Of a stretch of DNA of 64,000 nt, positions 18,524 to 27,736 are shown piece after piece (position 1 is the stretch's first letter; each line of letters begins with the position of its first letter). The notes under the pieces are model-generated. The model ran no database searches. It had not been told where the DNA came from and saw only the letters and a program-made list of their open reading frames with translations. Source of the stretch: Rhodococcoides fascians NBRC 12155 = LMG 3623 (GTDB lineage Bacteria > Actinomycetota > Actinomycetes > Mycobacteriales > Mycobacteriaceae); NCBI RefSeq assembly GCF_001894785.1, contig NZ_BCWW01000004.1, positions 1 to 64,000 on the forward strand. Reading direction: 5' to 3'. Position numbers and translations under genes: made by a program.

Positions 18524-19348
18524 TCAGTGCGGAGATCCAGCCGATGTACCGGTCTCGGCAGACGCGACGGCACTGTCCGCAGCGAGGGCCGCTCCGACGA
18601 TGCCCGCCGTGTTCAGCAGGGTCGCGGGGACCACCGGAGTTCGGTTGGTCAGGTGGGGAATCCACTTCTCGCTCTTGCGACTGATTCCGCCACCGGCAAT
18701 GAACAGGTCGGGCCACAGCAGCGCCTCGAACGTCGCGAGCACGGTGGAGACCTCTTTTGCCCATTCCTTGTAGGACAGCCCCTTGTTCTCCTTCACCGAG
18801 GACGCCGCGCGATGCTCGGCTTCCTTGCCACCGATCTCCATGTGTCCGAACTCGGTGTTCGGCAGCAGAACCCCGTTGTGCAGAACGGCGGAACCGATCC
18901 CGGTGCCGAACGTGAGCAGAACGACGACCCCGTCCTTGCCCTTGCCGCCGCCGTACTTGTCCTCGGCGACCCCGGCGGCATCCGCGTCGTTGAGGACGGT
19001 GATGTTCTCGTTTCCGATGGCCTTCGCGAACAGTGCGCGCGCATCGGTGTCGATCCAGCTCTTGTCGATGTTGGCGGCCGAACGAGCCACACCGTTGGTG
19101 ACCACCGCGGGCAGAGTGACGCCGATCGGTCCGGTCCACTCGAAATGAGCGACGATCTCGGCCACGGTCCGCGCGACGGCGTCGGGGGTCGAGGGCTGAG
19201 GCGTCTCGATCTTGTAGCGATCGCCCACGAGCTCACCGGTGTTCAGGTCGACGATGCCGCCCTTGATGCCGCTGCCACCGACGTCGACGCCGAACCCGTG
19301 ACGCTCGGCCGTCGCCGCGGTGCTGTTGTCCGAACCTGGCTGTGTCAT
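18524..19348 (-). CDS. ppgK: Polyphosphate glucokinase
   Basis: A 274-residue ROK-family sugar kinase that phosphorylates glucose with polyphosphate or ATP. Visible are the N-terminal phosphate loop [16 protein letters not shown], the catalytic region [32 protein letters not shown], and the FGHMEIGG segment. The gene lies next to sigA as Rv2702 does in M. tuberculosis. The ATG at 19348 has GGAG about 10 bases upstream. It is divergent from suhB with a structured gap between. Confidence 0.95.
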   Translation of the reverse strand: MTQPGSDNSTAATAERHGFGVDVGGSGIKGGIVDLNTGELVGDRYKIETPQPSTPDAVARTVAEIVAHFEWTGPIGVTLPAVVTNGVARSAANIDKSWIDTDARALFAKAIGNENITVLNDADAAGVAEDKYGGGKGKDGVVVLLTFGTGIGSAVLHNGVLLPNTEFGHMEIGGKEAEHRAASSVKENKGLSYKEWAKEVSTVLATFEALLWPDLFIAGGGISRKSEKWIPHLTNRTPVVPATLLNTAGIVGAALAADSAVASAETGTSAGSPH

Positions 19349-19407
19349 GTCGATGCCGCTCCTGGCCTGATCGAATTCGTGTGTGCCGTCGCTTCGGAAC
19401 AATAGTG

Positions 19408-19448
19408 CCGTCCGTTCGTCGGCGTGACGCCGACGCTGTAGCGGACGG
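19408..19448. other. Nested inverted repeat in the ppgK/suhB divergent gap
   Basis: A 7-bp outer stem (CCGTCCG at 19408-19414 with 19442-19448) encloses a 7-bp inner stem (19418-19424 with 19428-19434). It sits between two divergent starts, so it is not a terminator in the usual place; an operator or a 5' leader hairpin is possible. Confidence 0.4.
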
Positions 19449-19501
19449 CCCGCCGAGTGCCGCGGTGGTGCCGCGCCGGCGAAGTGTGTTGCGATGTACG
19501 C

Positions 19502-20446
19502 GTGCCGAAACATGACGGAACGCAGACCCACACCGCCACTGAGCAATTGCCGCAGACGCCGGCAACCGTAGAACGGTCGGATACCGAACCGACGACACGT
19601 GATGTGGAGGCACTGCGCGGGGTCGCCGTTCGGGTTGCCACGGAGGCAGCCGAACACGTGCGAACGCGTCGTCCGCAGGTGTTCGGTGGCAGTCCCGCTG
19701 CGGAGGCAGGTGCCGTGCAGTCCAAGAGCACACCGACCGATCCGGTCACCGTCGTGGACACCGAAACCGAACGTGTTCTTCGCGAATTGTTGGCGCGGCT
19801 GCGTCCCACCGATTCCGTCCTCGGTGAGGAGGAAGGTGGCGGAGACGAATCCGTCGACGGAGTTCGGTGGGTGCTGGATCCGATCGACGGAACCGTCAAT
19901 TTCATGTACGGCATTCCCGCGTACGCGGTCTCTGTCGCCGCGCAGATCGACGGAGAGAGCGTGGCAGGGGCCGTCGTCGACGTGGCCCGCGATGTGGTCT
20001 ATTCGGCCGCGCAGGGGCATGGGGCGACGGCTCGGTACGCAGACGGTCGTATCGAACGGCTGCAGTGTTCGGGTGTGACCGAATTGTCGATGACGTTGTT
20101 GGCCACCGGATTCGGGTACGGATCACGACGCCGCGCGGCGCAGGGCGCGATCATCGCCGAACTGCTGCCGAAGGTGCGAGATATTCGCCGAATCGGTTCT
20201 GCAGCATTGGATCTGTGCATGGTCGCGTCCGGTGCCGTCGACGCACACTTCGAGCACGGGCTCAGCCCGTGGGACTGGGCGGCGGGGTCGCTGATCGCTG
20301 CCGAGGCCGGAGCCCTCGTCGATGTGCCCGCAGCGACGTCGACGAGTGCGGACGGAGTCGTCACCGTGGCGATGGCCCCGGGAATCGCCGAACCCCTGAC
20401 TGCCGCCCTACGACTCGTCGGCGCACTCGATCCGATTCCGAGCTGA
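19502..20446 (+). CDS. suhB: Inositol monophosphatase family protein SuhB
   Basis: A 314-residue Mg2+-dependent phosphatase that dephosphorylates inositol 1-phosphate or related sugar phosphates, feeding phosphatidylinositol and mannoside synthesis. Motifs: STPTDPVTVVDTETE, the metal site LGEEEGG, WVLDPIDGTVNF, and the late SPWDWAAGSLIAAEAGA. The first 35 residues are polar and not conserved, so the start is uncertain; I used the GTG at 19502. The position beside ppgK and sigA matches Rv2701c. Confidence 0.92.
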   Translation: MPKHDGTQTHTATEQLPQTPATVERSDTEPTTRDVEALRGVAVRVATEAAEHVRTRRPQVFGGSPAAEAGAVQSKSTPTDPVTVVDTETERVLRELLARLRPTDSVLGEEEGGGDESVDGVRWVLDPIDGTVNFMYGIPAYAVSVAAQIDGESVAGAVVDVARDVVYSAAQGHGATARYADGRIERLQCSGVTELSMTLLATGFGYGSRRRAAQGAIIAELLPKVRDIRRIGSAALDLCMVASGAVDAHFEHGLSPWDWAAGSLIAAEAGALVDVPAATSTSADGVVTVAMAPGIAEPLTAALRLVGALDPIPS

Positions 20447-20494
20447 CGGACTGGTCCGTCTCAGCAGTGCAACCGTCTCAGCAGCGCGATCGAC

Positions 20495-21175
20495 TCAGCA
20501 ACGAGACTGGCGCGCGGCGGCGAGCAGATCGGGGTCGAGGGGCTGCGGCGCGGCACCGGGGGCTGCGCCCGCCAGCGTGCGTAGCACTTCCTCTGCGTCG
20601 TCGTTCGGCTGAATCTCGCTGAAGTAGGTGCCGAGTGCCAGATCCACCGAGTCGTCGGTTCTCGAGTCCTCGATGAGTTCTGCACACGGTGCGAGGAGCC
20701 ATACCGCGCTCGCGGCACCGATACCCGCGGATCCGAATCGGATCTGGCCTTGGCACTGCATGTTCTGGTCGACGTAGACGGGATCGTTGCCCACCTGCAC
20801 GTCCGGAGCACTCGCGAAGCCGTAGTCACTGAGCTGAGCCGCCACGTGTGCAGCTTGGCCGCGTTCGCCGTTGGCGTTGAACACTCGTACCTTCGATGCC
20901 GACAGGGCGGCAGGCTCGACGTCGAGAAGTGTCGTCGGGTCGACTTCCTCGCCGAGGGCAACCGGCTGCGTTCCGTCGGTGGCAGCGGTCGTGGTCGGGG
21001 TGTTGCATTCGGCAGTGGCCGATGTCGTCTCGGTGGTGGTGAACACCTTGACCCACACGACCACGGCGAGCAGAGCGAGTACTGCGAACACGGCGATGAT
21101 CGGAAGTGCGCGGCGTCGACGGAACGGACGGCCGCGGTCGTCGACCGGCTGGCCTTCGGTGATCAGAGAAACCAC
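20495..21175 (-). CDS. Envelope-integrity protein, LytR C-terminal-like domain
   Basis: A 226-residue single-pass membrane protein: an Arg-rich N terminus (RPFRRRRALP), one transmembrane helix (about 25-44, IIAVFAVLALLAVVVWVKVF), then an extracytoplasmic LytR_C-type domain with RVFNANGERGQAAHVAAQL. It corresponds by position and architecture to Rv2700 (Cei), which is linked to cell-envelope integrity and virulence. I used the GTG at 21175, since the frame above it is basic and poorly conserved. It starts a long divergent gap before the DUF4193 gene. Confidence 0.82.
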   Translation of the reverse strand: MVSLITEGQPVDDRGRPFRRRRALPIIAVFAVLALLAVVVWVKVFTTTETTSATAECNTPTTTAATDGTQPVALGEEVDPTTLLDVEPAALSASKVRVFNANGERGQAAHVAAQLSDYGFASAPDVQVGNDPVYVDQNMQCQGQIRFGSAGIGAASAVWLLAPCAELIEDSRTDDSVDLALGTYFSEIQPNDDAEEVLRTLAGAAPGAAPQPLDPDLLAAARQSRC

Positions 21176-21720
21176 AGTGATTCTTCGCCTTTCCGTCGGC
21201 AGTCGCCGAGACCGGTACAAGGAGTCGGTTCACACCGACGCGTGCCTACTGTAGATGCCCGCGGTCCTCGGCGACGGCACACTCGGCCGTGAGCTCGCTG
21301 AAAGCAGTGCGCGCGACCCGTTTGCACCGCGAAAACCAGCAGCAGAACTGCTTCTGCGGACTGCGGAATGAAGCCGGTGATCTCGGTGTTGATGCGGCGT
21401 GCACGGAGGCAATGAAGTGATCGGCGATTCGGTTTCGGCTTTGGGGTCGGCGTCGGCTATTGTCTGGCGGCCGCAGTGCTTAAGAAACAGAAAGCTGCCG
21501 ATGAATCGTCGATCAGGTGAGCGAAATCTCGATCGAGTTTCAACCGGCGGAATTCGGGAACTACCCGGTGTAGTTTCCGGCACCGCGTGATGAACCTGTT
21601 CGATCGAGAATCAAATCGGTGGGAGCGAGCAAGCGCCCTCTTCACAGCCGACGGCCACAAGCCGACCACACCGGCAGCTTCCACCACACACACGCACGAA
21701 GATGAGGGGTTACGAGAACA
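21176..21720. other. 545-bp gap between divergent genes
   Basis: The longest gene-free stretch in the window. It is locally richer in A+T from about 21480 to 21620. A TACAGT on the minus strand (21253-21248) is a possible -10 for the envelope gene. A hairpin at 21556-21579 (GGGAACTAC against GTAGTTTCC with one mismatch) and TAGTTT at 21571 may belong to the DUF4193 promoter. I see no convincing small gene or RNA, although the length would allow a small RNA. Confidence 0.5.
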
Positions 21721-22023
21721 ATGGCAACCGATTACGACGCTCCGAGAAGAACAGAATCCGACGACGTCTCGGAGGACTCTCTCGAAGAACTGAAGGCTCG
21801 CCGCAACGAGGCGCAGTCCGCAGTCGTCGATGTGGACGAGTCAGACACCGCCGAGTCCTTCGAGCTCCCGGGTGCCGACCTGTCCGGCGAAGAGCTTTCG
21901 GTCCGGGTGGTTCCCAAGCAGGCGGACGAATTCACCTGTTCGAGCTGCTTCCTGGTGCACCACCGCAGTCGACTGGCCAGCGATGCCAACGGTGTCCTCA
22001 TGTGCCGGGACTGCGCTGCCTGA
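21721..22023 (+). CDS. DUF4193 family protein
   Basis: A 100-residue acidic protein of the DUF4193 family (Rv2699c type). The N-terminal half is highly charged and low in complexity (SDDVSEDSLEELKARRNEAQ). The C-terminal half carries FTCSSCFLVHHRSRLA and LMCRDCAA, two CxxC knuckles that should bind one zinc ion. The family is near-universal in Actinobacteria and its function is not established. GAGGGG lies about 12 bases before the ATG. Confidence 0.9.
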   Translation: MATDYDAPRRTESDDVSEDSLEELKARRNEAQSAVVDVDESDTAESFELPGADLSGEELSVRVVPKQADEFTCSSCFLVHHRSRLASDANGVLMCRDCAA

Positions 22024-22109
22024 TCGACGGCAGACCCTGATCGAGGGCAGCCGATGCCCGGCCGAGCGGCCGGGCAGTGAGGTTTCGCAGCGAGAGTCCG
22101 ACGGCTGGG

Positions 22110-22688
22110 TCAGCGGGCTTCCACGCCGTGGGCACTGAGCACGGCGAGTAGATCCTCCGGCCGCTTGGTGCTGATCAACCAGTAGGGCGTCGGGTCGTCC
22201 GGGTCGTCCAGTACGACGATCACCATCTGTTTCACCCAGGTGCGGTGCTGTACGAAGGCAAGCGGGTCCAGCTGCCTTCCCAGCGCCGCACTTTTTGCTG
22301 TCGCGGGCACCACGGCTGCCTTGGACGCGACATCGAGAGGCAGATGCGCTTTGCCGACCCGTAGTTCGAGGCCAGCGGACGACGACCCGGTCGAGTCAGA
22401 GCTCGGATCGGTGGCCACCACCTGCACACGTAACCTGCTGAACGCCACCAGAGCCCAGGCGACCAGGGGCAGGAGCAACACGTAGGGCAGCCAGGCGCGA
22501 ACACCGGGGGCACCCATGTGTACCTCCGCTGCGAGTAGTACCGCCAGCGCTGCGCCGGCCACCCACCACCAGAGGGGTACCCACAGTCGTTCGGCGTAGA
22601 GCACCGACTCCGAGCCGGGGGAACCGGCACGCGAGGTGGGGTCGTCGGACTCGGGGTTCGCCCGATCGGCCTGTCGATCTGCAGTCAC
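22110..22688 (-). CDS. DUF3093 membrane protein
   Basis: A 192-residue protein with two adjacent N-terminal transmembrane helices (starting [20 protein letters not shown] and [16 protein letters not shown]) followed by a cytoplasmic domain ending [20 protein letters not shown]. This is the DUF3093 family (Rv2698 type), whose function is unknown. I chose the GTG at 22688 because a TACCCT -10 element lies 7 bases upstream and the frame above it is the shadow of dut. It is divergent from dut with only 58 bases between starts, conserved as in mycobacteria. Confidence 0.82.
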   Translation of the reverse strand: MTADRQADRANPESDDPTSRAGSPGSESVLYAERLWVPLWWWVAGAALAVLLAAEVHMGAPGVRAWLPYVLLLPLVAWALVAFSRLRVQVVATDPSSDSTGSSSAGLELRVGKAHLPLDVASKAAVVPATAKSAALGRQLDPLAFVQHRTWVKQMVIVVLDDPDDPTPYWLISTKRPEDLLAVLSAHGVEAR

Positions 22689-22695
22689 CCCACCC

Positions 22696-22701
22696 AGGGT
22701 A
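22696..22701 (-). promoter_or_regulatory. -10 element for leaderless DUF3093 gene
   Basis: TACCCT on the minus strand, then 7 bases to the GTG at 22688. It faces the dut -10 at 22733-22738, so both -35 regions fall within or beyond the opposing promoter. Confidence 0.45.
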
Positions 22702-22732
22702 GTCGCCGCGCCGACGGCGAAGCAGATCAGCG

Positions 22733-22738
22733 TAGTCT
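22733..22738 (+). promoter_or_regulatory. -10 element for near-leaderless dut
   Basis: TAGTCT, then 8 bases to the GTG at 22747. The transcript would have no leader, or a leader of one or two bases. Confidence 0.45.
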
Positions 22739-22746
22739 CGTTCGAC

Positions 22747-23268
22747 GTGAGTGACGAAGTCATCGAGTCCCGCAACACGCTTTCCGGCGACCAGCTCGAG
22801 GTGCCCCCGGACCGCCCCGGGGAGGTTCGACTTCGCCGGTTGGACCCAGATCTACCGGTTCCCACGCGTGCGCACGAGGGTGACGCGGGTGTGGATCTGC
22901 GGATCACCGCGCCAGTGACGATCGCTCCGGGCGAACGGGTTCTCGTGGGCACGGGGATTGCGGTGGCCCTGCCCCTCGGGATGGTGGGGCTGATCCACCC
23001 GCGCTCGGGCCTGGCGGCCAAATCGGGACTGTCGGTCGTCAACACCCCTGGCACCATCGACGCTGGATACCGCGGGGAGATCAAGGTCTGCTTGATCAAC
23101 CACGATCTCCGGACGCCCATCGTGCTCGATCGCGGCGATCGAATCGCTCAGTTGGTGGTGCAGCGCGTCGAATTGGTCGAGTTCGTCGAAGTGGATCGAC
23201 TCGACGACACCGTTCGAGGGGACGGCGGTCACGGTTCGACCGGCGGACATGCGAGTCTGGTGCAGTGA
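22747..23268 (+). CDS. dut: dUTP diphosphatase
   Basis: A 173-residue trimeric dUTPase that converts dUTP to dUMP and keeps uracil out of DNA. All five motifs are visible: [20 protein letters not shown], the central [24 protein letters not shown] and the flexible C-terminal arm [14 protein letters not shown]. In that arm His replaces the usual aromatic residue, as in mycobacterial dUTPases. The protein has about 20 extra N-terminal residues compared with typical forms, but the GTG at 22747 is supported by its upstream -10 element. Confidence 0.95.
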   Translation: MSDEVIESRNTLSGDQLEVPPDRPGEVRLRRLDPDLPVPTRAHEGDAGVDLRITAPVTIAPGERVLVGTGIAVALPLGMVGLIHPRSGLAAKSGLSVVNTPGTIDAGYRGEIKVCLINHDLRTPIVLDRGDRIAQLVVQRVELVEFVEVDRLDDTVRGDGGHGSTGGHASLVQ

Positions 23269-23346
23269 CGTCCTACGTAGTGCGTCTGTCGCGACGGTCG
23301 TCGGTGTACAGCGAACTGAATGCAACCGAGAAGAAGAGAGCTGAAC

Positions 23347-24174
23347 ATGTTCGGACGGCGTAAGAAGAACGACGCCGGCAGTGCCTCCGCGTCCAGCGCG
23401 GAGCCATTCGTCGACGGCCGCGACGACGACAACGACGATGCGACCGCGGACACCACCGTCGAGGGGCCCCACGATCTCGGTGATCTGGACGAGGATCGCG
23501 AGAGCGTCGCGGCGAACCGGCTGGATCTCGGCTCGGTGTTGATCCCTCTCCCCGAGGGCGGGCAACTGCAGGTCGAGATGTCTCAGGCGGGCAGCCCGCA
23601 GGCAGTACACATCGTCACCCAGTTCGGGCGCATCACCATCGCCGCCTACGCTGCCCCGAAGTCTCCGGGGCAGTGGCGCGAGGTGGCAGCCGATCTGGCG
23701 ACATCGCTCCGCAACGACAAGGCCGAGACGACCGTGGAGACCGGGCCGTGGGGCCGCGAGTTGGTCGGTGTCACCGCCAACGCCGATCTGCGCTTCATCG
23801 GTGTCGACGGGTATCGCTGGATGGTTCGATGCGTCCTCGCCGGGCCGTCGGGCGCGGTGGCGGAGGGGCAGCCCCTGGTCCAGCTCGCGCACTCGATTCT
23901 GCGACAGACCGTCGTCGACCGCGGCACCGATCCACACCCGGTGCGTACTCCGTTGCCGGTGGTTCTGCCGCAGGTGTTGGCCGAGCAACTGGCGGCTGCT
24001 GCGCAGCAGCAAGCAGCGCAGCAGGCCGCGCCGGCGCAGCCTGCTGCCCCTGATGCGAACACCGATGCGGCGCAGCAGCAGTCGATTCCGCAACCGGACG
24101 CCGAACAACCCGGTGCCGAGCGCGCTCCGCGCCGCGGGGCGTCCGGATCGGCGATTCAGCAACTGGGGGGCTGA
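23347..24174 (+). CDS. DUF3710 family protein
   Basis: A 275-residue soluble protein of the DUF3710 family (Rv2696c type). It begins MFGRRKKND, then has an acidic linker, then a conserved domain (about 55-200) with GPWGRELVG and RFIGVDGYRWMVRCVLAG. The last 60 residues are Gln/Ala/Pro-rich and probably disordered. No function is established. The ATG at 23347 has AAGAGAG upstream. It follows dut with a 78-base gap and is likely in the same transcript. Confidence 0.88.
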   Translation: MFGRRKKNDAGSASASSAEPFVDGRDDDNDDATADTTVEGPHDLGDLDEDRESVAANRLDLGSVLIPLPEGGQLQVEMSQAGSPQAVHIVTQFGRITIAAYAAPKSPGQWREVAADLATSLRNDKAETTVETGPWGRELVGVTANADLRFIGVDGYRWMVRCVLAGPSGAVAEGQPLVQLAHSILRQTVVDRGTDPHPVRTPLPVVLPQVLAEQLAAAAQQQAAQQAAPAQPAAPDANTDAAQQQSIPQPDAEQPGAERAPRRGASGSAIQQLGG

Positions 24175-24180
24175 TCGGCG

Positions 24181-24906
24181 TCAGCCGTCGAGTGCCGCGG
24201 TCAGAGCGTCGACGGCTTCTCGGCCCAGGACCCCCGGGTCGAGTCCGATATCCGTCAATGTCACGGTCCGCAGTACGCCTCTCGGTAGGGCGCGAGCCCA
24301 CTGCTCCGCCACCGCGATCGGATGCACCGGGTCGTCGATCGCGCCGACCACGACGGTCGGCGCGTCGATCCGCGCGAGACGGTCCAATTCCGGGCCTCGG
24401 TACGAGGCCGCCTCGTCCAGCGCGCGGGGGAGTGCCGGCCACTGCGACGCCCAGGATCGCGCCAGGGTGCGCGCGAGCCATTCTGGGCTCGACTCGGCCA
24501 TGGTCGCCGTGACGCTGTCGAGCCCGTGTTCGCGAAGCGACCCAGCCGTGAACCGTGCACTCAGTGCAGCCGGTGAGCCGGTGGGATCGCCCGTCCACGC
24601 CGGCAGCGCCAGCGCCAACGCGACGACACTCGAGCGGTTGCGTTCGGCCCAGTGCGCCGCGACGGCTGCACCCAGCGAGATTCCGGCGACCACGACGGGA
24701 CCGTGCGCGCGTACAGCGTCGTCGAGGGCACCGAGGTAGCTCCTCACCACGCCGGTCGGGTCGGGTTCCACGGCGACAGTGGTCAATCCCACAACGTCGA
24801 ACGCCTGCCCGAATGCCTCCTGCGCGAACTGCGCGTCCGATCCCGTCCCCGGTAGAACGATCGCGGTGGAGGTCTCGAATCGGGTGTGCACGAGACGATT
24901 GTGCAC
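24181..24906 (-). CDS. Alpha/beta hydrolase (Rv2695-like)
   Basis: A 241-residue alpha/beta-hydrolase. The nucleophile elbow is GISLGAAVAAHWAE with Ser at about residue 97; the acidic residue is likely in VVVGAIDDPVHPI. No clear catalytic His follows in the usual GH context near the C terminus, so activity is uncertain. The oxyanion region IVLPGTGSDAQF is at the start. No signal peptide, so it is cytoplasmic. A second GTG at 24891 could be the start. It converges on DUF3710 with 6 bases between stops. Confidence 0.75.
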   Translation of the reverse strand: MHNRLVHTRFETSTAIVLPGTGSDAQFAQEAFGQAFDVVGLTTVAVEPDPTGVVRSYLGALDDAVRAHGPVVVAGISLGAAVAAHWAERNRSSVVALALALPAWTGDPTGSPAALSARFTAGSLREHGLDSVTATMAESSPEWLARTLARSWASQWPALPRALDEAASYRGPELDRLARIDAPTVVVGAIDDPVHPIAVAEQWARALPRGVLRTVTLTDIGLDPGVLGREAVDALTAALDG

Positions 24907-24932
24907 GCCCCCGTTCGACGGCGTGGCGGTGG

Positions 24933-24962
24933 TTGGTCAGCGCGCCGGATCGGGTCTACAGT
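24933..24962 (+). promoter_or_regulatory. Candidate promoter of the OB-fold gene
   Basis: TTGGTC (24933-24938) and TACAGT (24957-24962) are 18 bases apart on the plus strand, a reasonable SigA-type pair. The transcript would start near 24969, giving a leader of about 90 bases if translation begins at 25059. Confidence 0.45.
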
Positions 24963-25058
24963 GGCGAAGTACCAGCTATGACGAGGGAAACTCCCAGGTC
25001 GCCGCAACTGCTCCCAGGAGTGGAGCTGCGAGACGACCCCCACCCGCAGGAGCGCACA

Positions 25059-25436
25059 ATGGCACCCGCTGCCGCAGGATACTTTCGCCGTTTGACGCGA
25101 AAGTTGACCGAGGACATCGATCAGCTCGACGCCGAGGAGATGGCCGAATCCTCCGAAGCGTCCGGAGCCCGACGCGCCTGCGATTGCTCGCGTGGCGAAG
25201 AGGTCACGATGTTGGGTCGTCTACGCAGCGTCGAAGCGTGTTCCAAGGCCGCGAACGCCAACATCGAAGCGGAGTTCTTCGACGGCACCGACACGGTGAC
25301 TCTCCTGTGGATCGGCCGGCGCAAGATTGCCGGAATCGAGCCGGGCAAGACGGTCCTGGTGCGTGGCCGGGTCGGCGAACGCGATGGGCGCAAGATCGTC
25401 TACAACCCGTACTACGAACTGCGCGACGACAACTGA
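25059..25436 (+). CDS. OB-fold nucleic-acid-binding protein (Rv2694c-like)
   Basis: A 125-residue protein: a helical N terminus (YFRRLTRKLTEDIDQLDAEE), a CDCSRGEEV turn with two Cys, then an OB-fold barrel (about 52-122) containing TMLGRLRSVE, VTLLWIGRRKIAGIEPG and VLVRGRVGERDG. OB folds of this kind bind single-stranded nucleic acid, but no partner is known. I used the ATG at 25059 because AGGAG lies 7 bases upstream; an ATG at 24978 would add a 27-residue extension. It is followed by DUF3159 on the same strand. Confidence 0.8.
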   Translation: MAPAAAGYFRRLTRKLTEDIDQLDAEEMAESSEASGARRACDCSRGEEVTMLGRLRSVEACSKAANANIEAEFFDGTDTVTLLWIGRRKIAGIEPGKTVLVRGRVGERDGRKIVYNPYYELRDDN

Positions 25437-25464
25437 TCGTCCCCGGTATGGCACTCTCGTTCTC

Positions 25465-26208
25465 GTGACGAACAGCGACGATGCAGTGCCGCACCCGAGA
25501 ACGTCGAGCATGCCGGAACCGGTACCCGACACGTCGACGCCGGACGCCGTGAAGACCGCCGCCCCCACCGTGCTCGAGCAGCTCGGCGGTGTGAGCGGAT
25601 TGGTGTATTCCACACTGCCCGTGGTCGTCTTCGTCCCGTTCAACAGCTACTTCGGCCTGTCGGTCGCTCTGTGGGCGGCGTTGGGTGTCGCCGCGGCCGT
25701 TCTGGTGTGGCGTCTGGTACGCCGCAGCCCGATACAACCGGCCATCTCCGGATTCTTCGGCGTCGGCATCTGCGCTTTCATCGCGTACCGCACCGGGGAC
25801 GCCAAGGGCTACTTCCTGTTCGGCATCTATACATCACTCGTCTACGGCGGGGCGTTCGTGCTGTCGGTTCTCGCCCGGTGGCCGCTCGTCGGCGTCATCT
25901 GGGGTTACCTCAACGGCAAGGGAACGTCGTGGCGTCGGGAGCGGTCTGCGGTTCGTTACTACGACGTGGCCACCATCGCCTGGGCGTCGGTGTTCGCTGC
26001 GCGCTACATCGTTCAGTCCCAGCTCTACGACTCGGACCAGACCGGCTGGCTCGCGGTGGCACGGATCGGGATGGGGTGGCCCCTGACCGGCGTAGCCCTA
26101 CTGGTGACTCTGTGGGCGGTGCGTCAGGCAGATCGAGCGCTCGACCTCGCATCGAACGACGAACAGGCCGACGAGCTGCCGTCAGGTCAGACCGACCGCA
26201 GCACGTAG
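25465..26208 (+). CDS. DUF3159 membrane protein
   Basis: A 247-residue membrane protein with about six transmembrane helices after a polar N terminus of 35 residues. Conserved-looking segments are VLEQLGGVSGLVYSTLPVVVF, PFNSYFGLSVALWAAL and RTGDAKGYFLFGIYTS. It is a DUF3159 protein (Rv2693c type), whose substrate and function are unknown. The GTG start is 28 bases after the OB-fold gene. Its last 27 bases overlap the convergent ceoC gene. Confidence 0.85.
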   Translation: MTNSDDAVPHPRTSSMPEPVPDTSTPDAVKTAAPTVLEQLGGVSGLVYSTLPVVVFVPFNSYFGLSVALWAALGVAAAVLVWRLVRRSPIQPAISGFFGVGICAFIAYRTGDAKGYFLFGIYTSLVYGGAFVLSVLARWPLVGVIWGYLNGKGTSWRRERSAVRYYDVATIAWASVFAARYIVQSQLYDSDQTGWLAVARIGMGWPLTGVALLVTLWAVRQADRALDLASNDEQADELPSGQTDRST

Positions 26209-26841
26209 TTCGTCCTCCACCTCTTTCGCCGCGACGAAGAGCAACTCGTCACCGCCTTCGAGCGGATCGTCGTGCTGCGGAACGATGACACGGCCACCGC
26301 GAAGAATCGTCACCAGTGCTGCGTCCCGCGGTAGCTGGAGCTTGCGTACCGGCTTGCCCGCCAGGGGCGTGTTCTCGGGCAGAGTGATTTCCACGAGATT
26401 TGCCTGTCCCTTGCGGAACGTCATCAGGTGGACCAGATCGCCTACCGACACGGCCTCCTCCACCAGTGACGCCAGCATGCGTGGGGTCGAGACTGCGACA
26501 TCGACACCCCAGGCTGCATCGAAGAGCCATTCGTTTCTGGGGTCGTTGACGCGGGCCACCACGCGGTTCACTCCGAACTCGGTTTTGGCCAGCAAGCTGA
26601 GCACCAGGTTCGCCTTGTCGTCGCCGGTAGCGGCGATCACCACGTCGTAGTTCTCGAGATGGGCGGCCTCGAGCAGACTCAACTCACAGGCGTCCGCGAG
26701 CACCCATTCGGCCTCGGGTACCGCGGCCTGATCGACGTGGTCGAGTTTGCGTTCGAGGAGCATCACCTCGTGCTCGCTTCGGATCAACTCGCGTGCAATG
26801 GATCTGCCGACTGCGCCGGCACCGGCGATGGCGACTTTCAT
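26182..26841 (-). CDS. ceoC: Potassium uptake regulator CeoC (TrkA/RCK)
   Basis: A 219-residue peripheral membrane regulator with an N-terminal RCK Rossmann domain (KVAIAGAGAVGRSIARELI; acidic LLERK after the second strand) that binds NAD(H) or nucleotide, and a C-terminal RCK_C domain (about 135-215, LVEITLPENTPLAGKPV). Such proteins gate K+ channels and transporters. It lies 49 bases after ceoB on the same strand, forming a two-gene operon that faces a KimA-like permease. Confidence 0.92.
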   Translation of the reverse strand: MKVAIAGAGAVGRSIARELIRSEHEVMLLERKLDHVDQAAVPEAEWVLADACELSLLEAAHLENYDVVIAATGDDKANLVLSLLAKTEFGVNRVVARVNDPRNEWLFDAAWGVDVAVSTPRMLASLVEEAVSVGDLVHLMTFRKGQANLVEITLPENTPLAGKPVRKLQLPRDAALVTILRGGRVIVPQHDDPLEGGDELLFVAAKEVEDELRAAVGLT

Positions 26842-26890
26842 GGCTTCCCGTTCGGGTCGATGGGGGAGGAGAACAACGTACGGGCGAGCA

Positions 26891-27556
26891 TCAGTCGTCC
26901 GACGGTGGCGGATTGCCGGCCAATGCGATGGCCTCGGCGACGGTCCCGGAGACGGCAGCGACGTACACCTCGTCGCCTGCCTGGATCACGGTGCGCTTGT
27001 CGGGCAGCAGTCCGGTGCCGAAACGGATGACGAACGCGGCCCGCGACCGGGTCGCATCCTCGAGTACCGACAATTTCTTGCCGATCCACGCATCGTGGAA
27101 GTCGAGCAGCACCACCGCGACGCTCCCGGACGGATCTCGCCACTTGGTGGTGGGGTCGTCCCGCAGAAGATTGTGCAGAAACCGGTCGGTCGCCCACGGC
27201 ACTGTGGCCACGGTCGGAATACCGAGGCGCTCGTACACGGCGGCGCGTTTGGCGTCGTAGATCCTGGCGACGACCTTCTCGACGCCGAACGTCTCGCGCG
27301 CGACGCGCGCGGAGATGATGTTGGAATTGTCACCGGAGGATACGGCTGCGAATGCCTCCGCCTTCTCGATTCCGGCGCGCACCAACACATCTCGGTCGAA
27401 TCCCATACCGACTACTCGATGCCCGCCGAAGTCGGGGTCGAGGCGCAGAAACGCGGTTTCGTCGCGGTCGATGATCGCCACCTCGTGCCCGATGCGCTCG
27501 AGCGCTCCGGCCAGCGATGCGCCGACACGGCCACACCCCATCACAACTACGTACAA
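26891..27556 (-). CDS. ceoB: Potassium uptake regulator CeoB (TrkA/RCK)
   Basis: A 221-residue RCK protein: N-terminal nucleotide-binding domain starting YVVVMGCGRVGASLAGALE, then a C-terminal RCK_C domain (about 145-215, GTGLLPDKRTVIQAGDEVYV). The start is a TTG at 27556: it lies 7 bases after GGAG, and it makes the N terminus match the mycobacterial form. With ceoC it probably forms a hetero-assembly controlling K+ flux. The divergent partner 180 bases away is the KimA-like permease. Confidence 0.92.
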   Translation of the reverse strand: MYVVVMGCGRVGASLAGALERIGHEVAIIDRDETAFLRLDPDFGGHRVVGMGFDRDVLVRAGIEKAEAFAAVSSGDNSNIISARVARETFGVEKVVARIYDAKRAAVYERLGIPTVATVPWATDRFLHNLLRDDPTTKWRDPSGSVAVVLLDFHDAWIGKKLSVLEDATRSRAAFVIRFGTGLLPDKRTVIQAGDEVYVAAVSGTVAEAIALAGNPPPSDD

Positions 27557-27723
27557 CGCCCAGCTCCGTCCCGATCTCGATTGCCGACCAACACTGCCGA
27601 CGACATTGCCACCGTGTGCATGCGAGCACCAACGTATCGGGGATTCGTCACCGGCTCGACCGTGGGTGGGCATCGGATGGAAGTCAAAGGGCGCGTGGTT
27701 GCGCCGCCGGCGACCCGACGGCC

Positions 27724-27729
27724 TACGCT
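27724..27729 (+). promoter_or_regulatory. -10 element for leaderless permease gene
   Basis: TACGCT, then 7 bases to the GTG at 27737. TTGCGC at 27699-27704 is a possible -35 with a long 19-base spacer. There is no Shine-Dalgarno sequence. Confidence 0.45.
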
Positions 27730-27736
27730 TCTGATC

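Noticed and set aside
21457-21793. Small frames (68-78 residues) in the long gap before DUF4193
   Set aside because: No ribosome-binding site, no motif, and one runs into the DUF4193 gene out of frame.
27557-27736. A c-di-AMP (ydaO-type) riboswitch before the KimA-like gene
   Set aside because: The gene appears leaderless and the 180-base gap shows no long structured leader on the coding strand.
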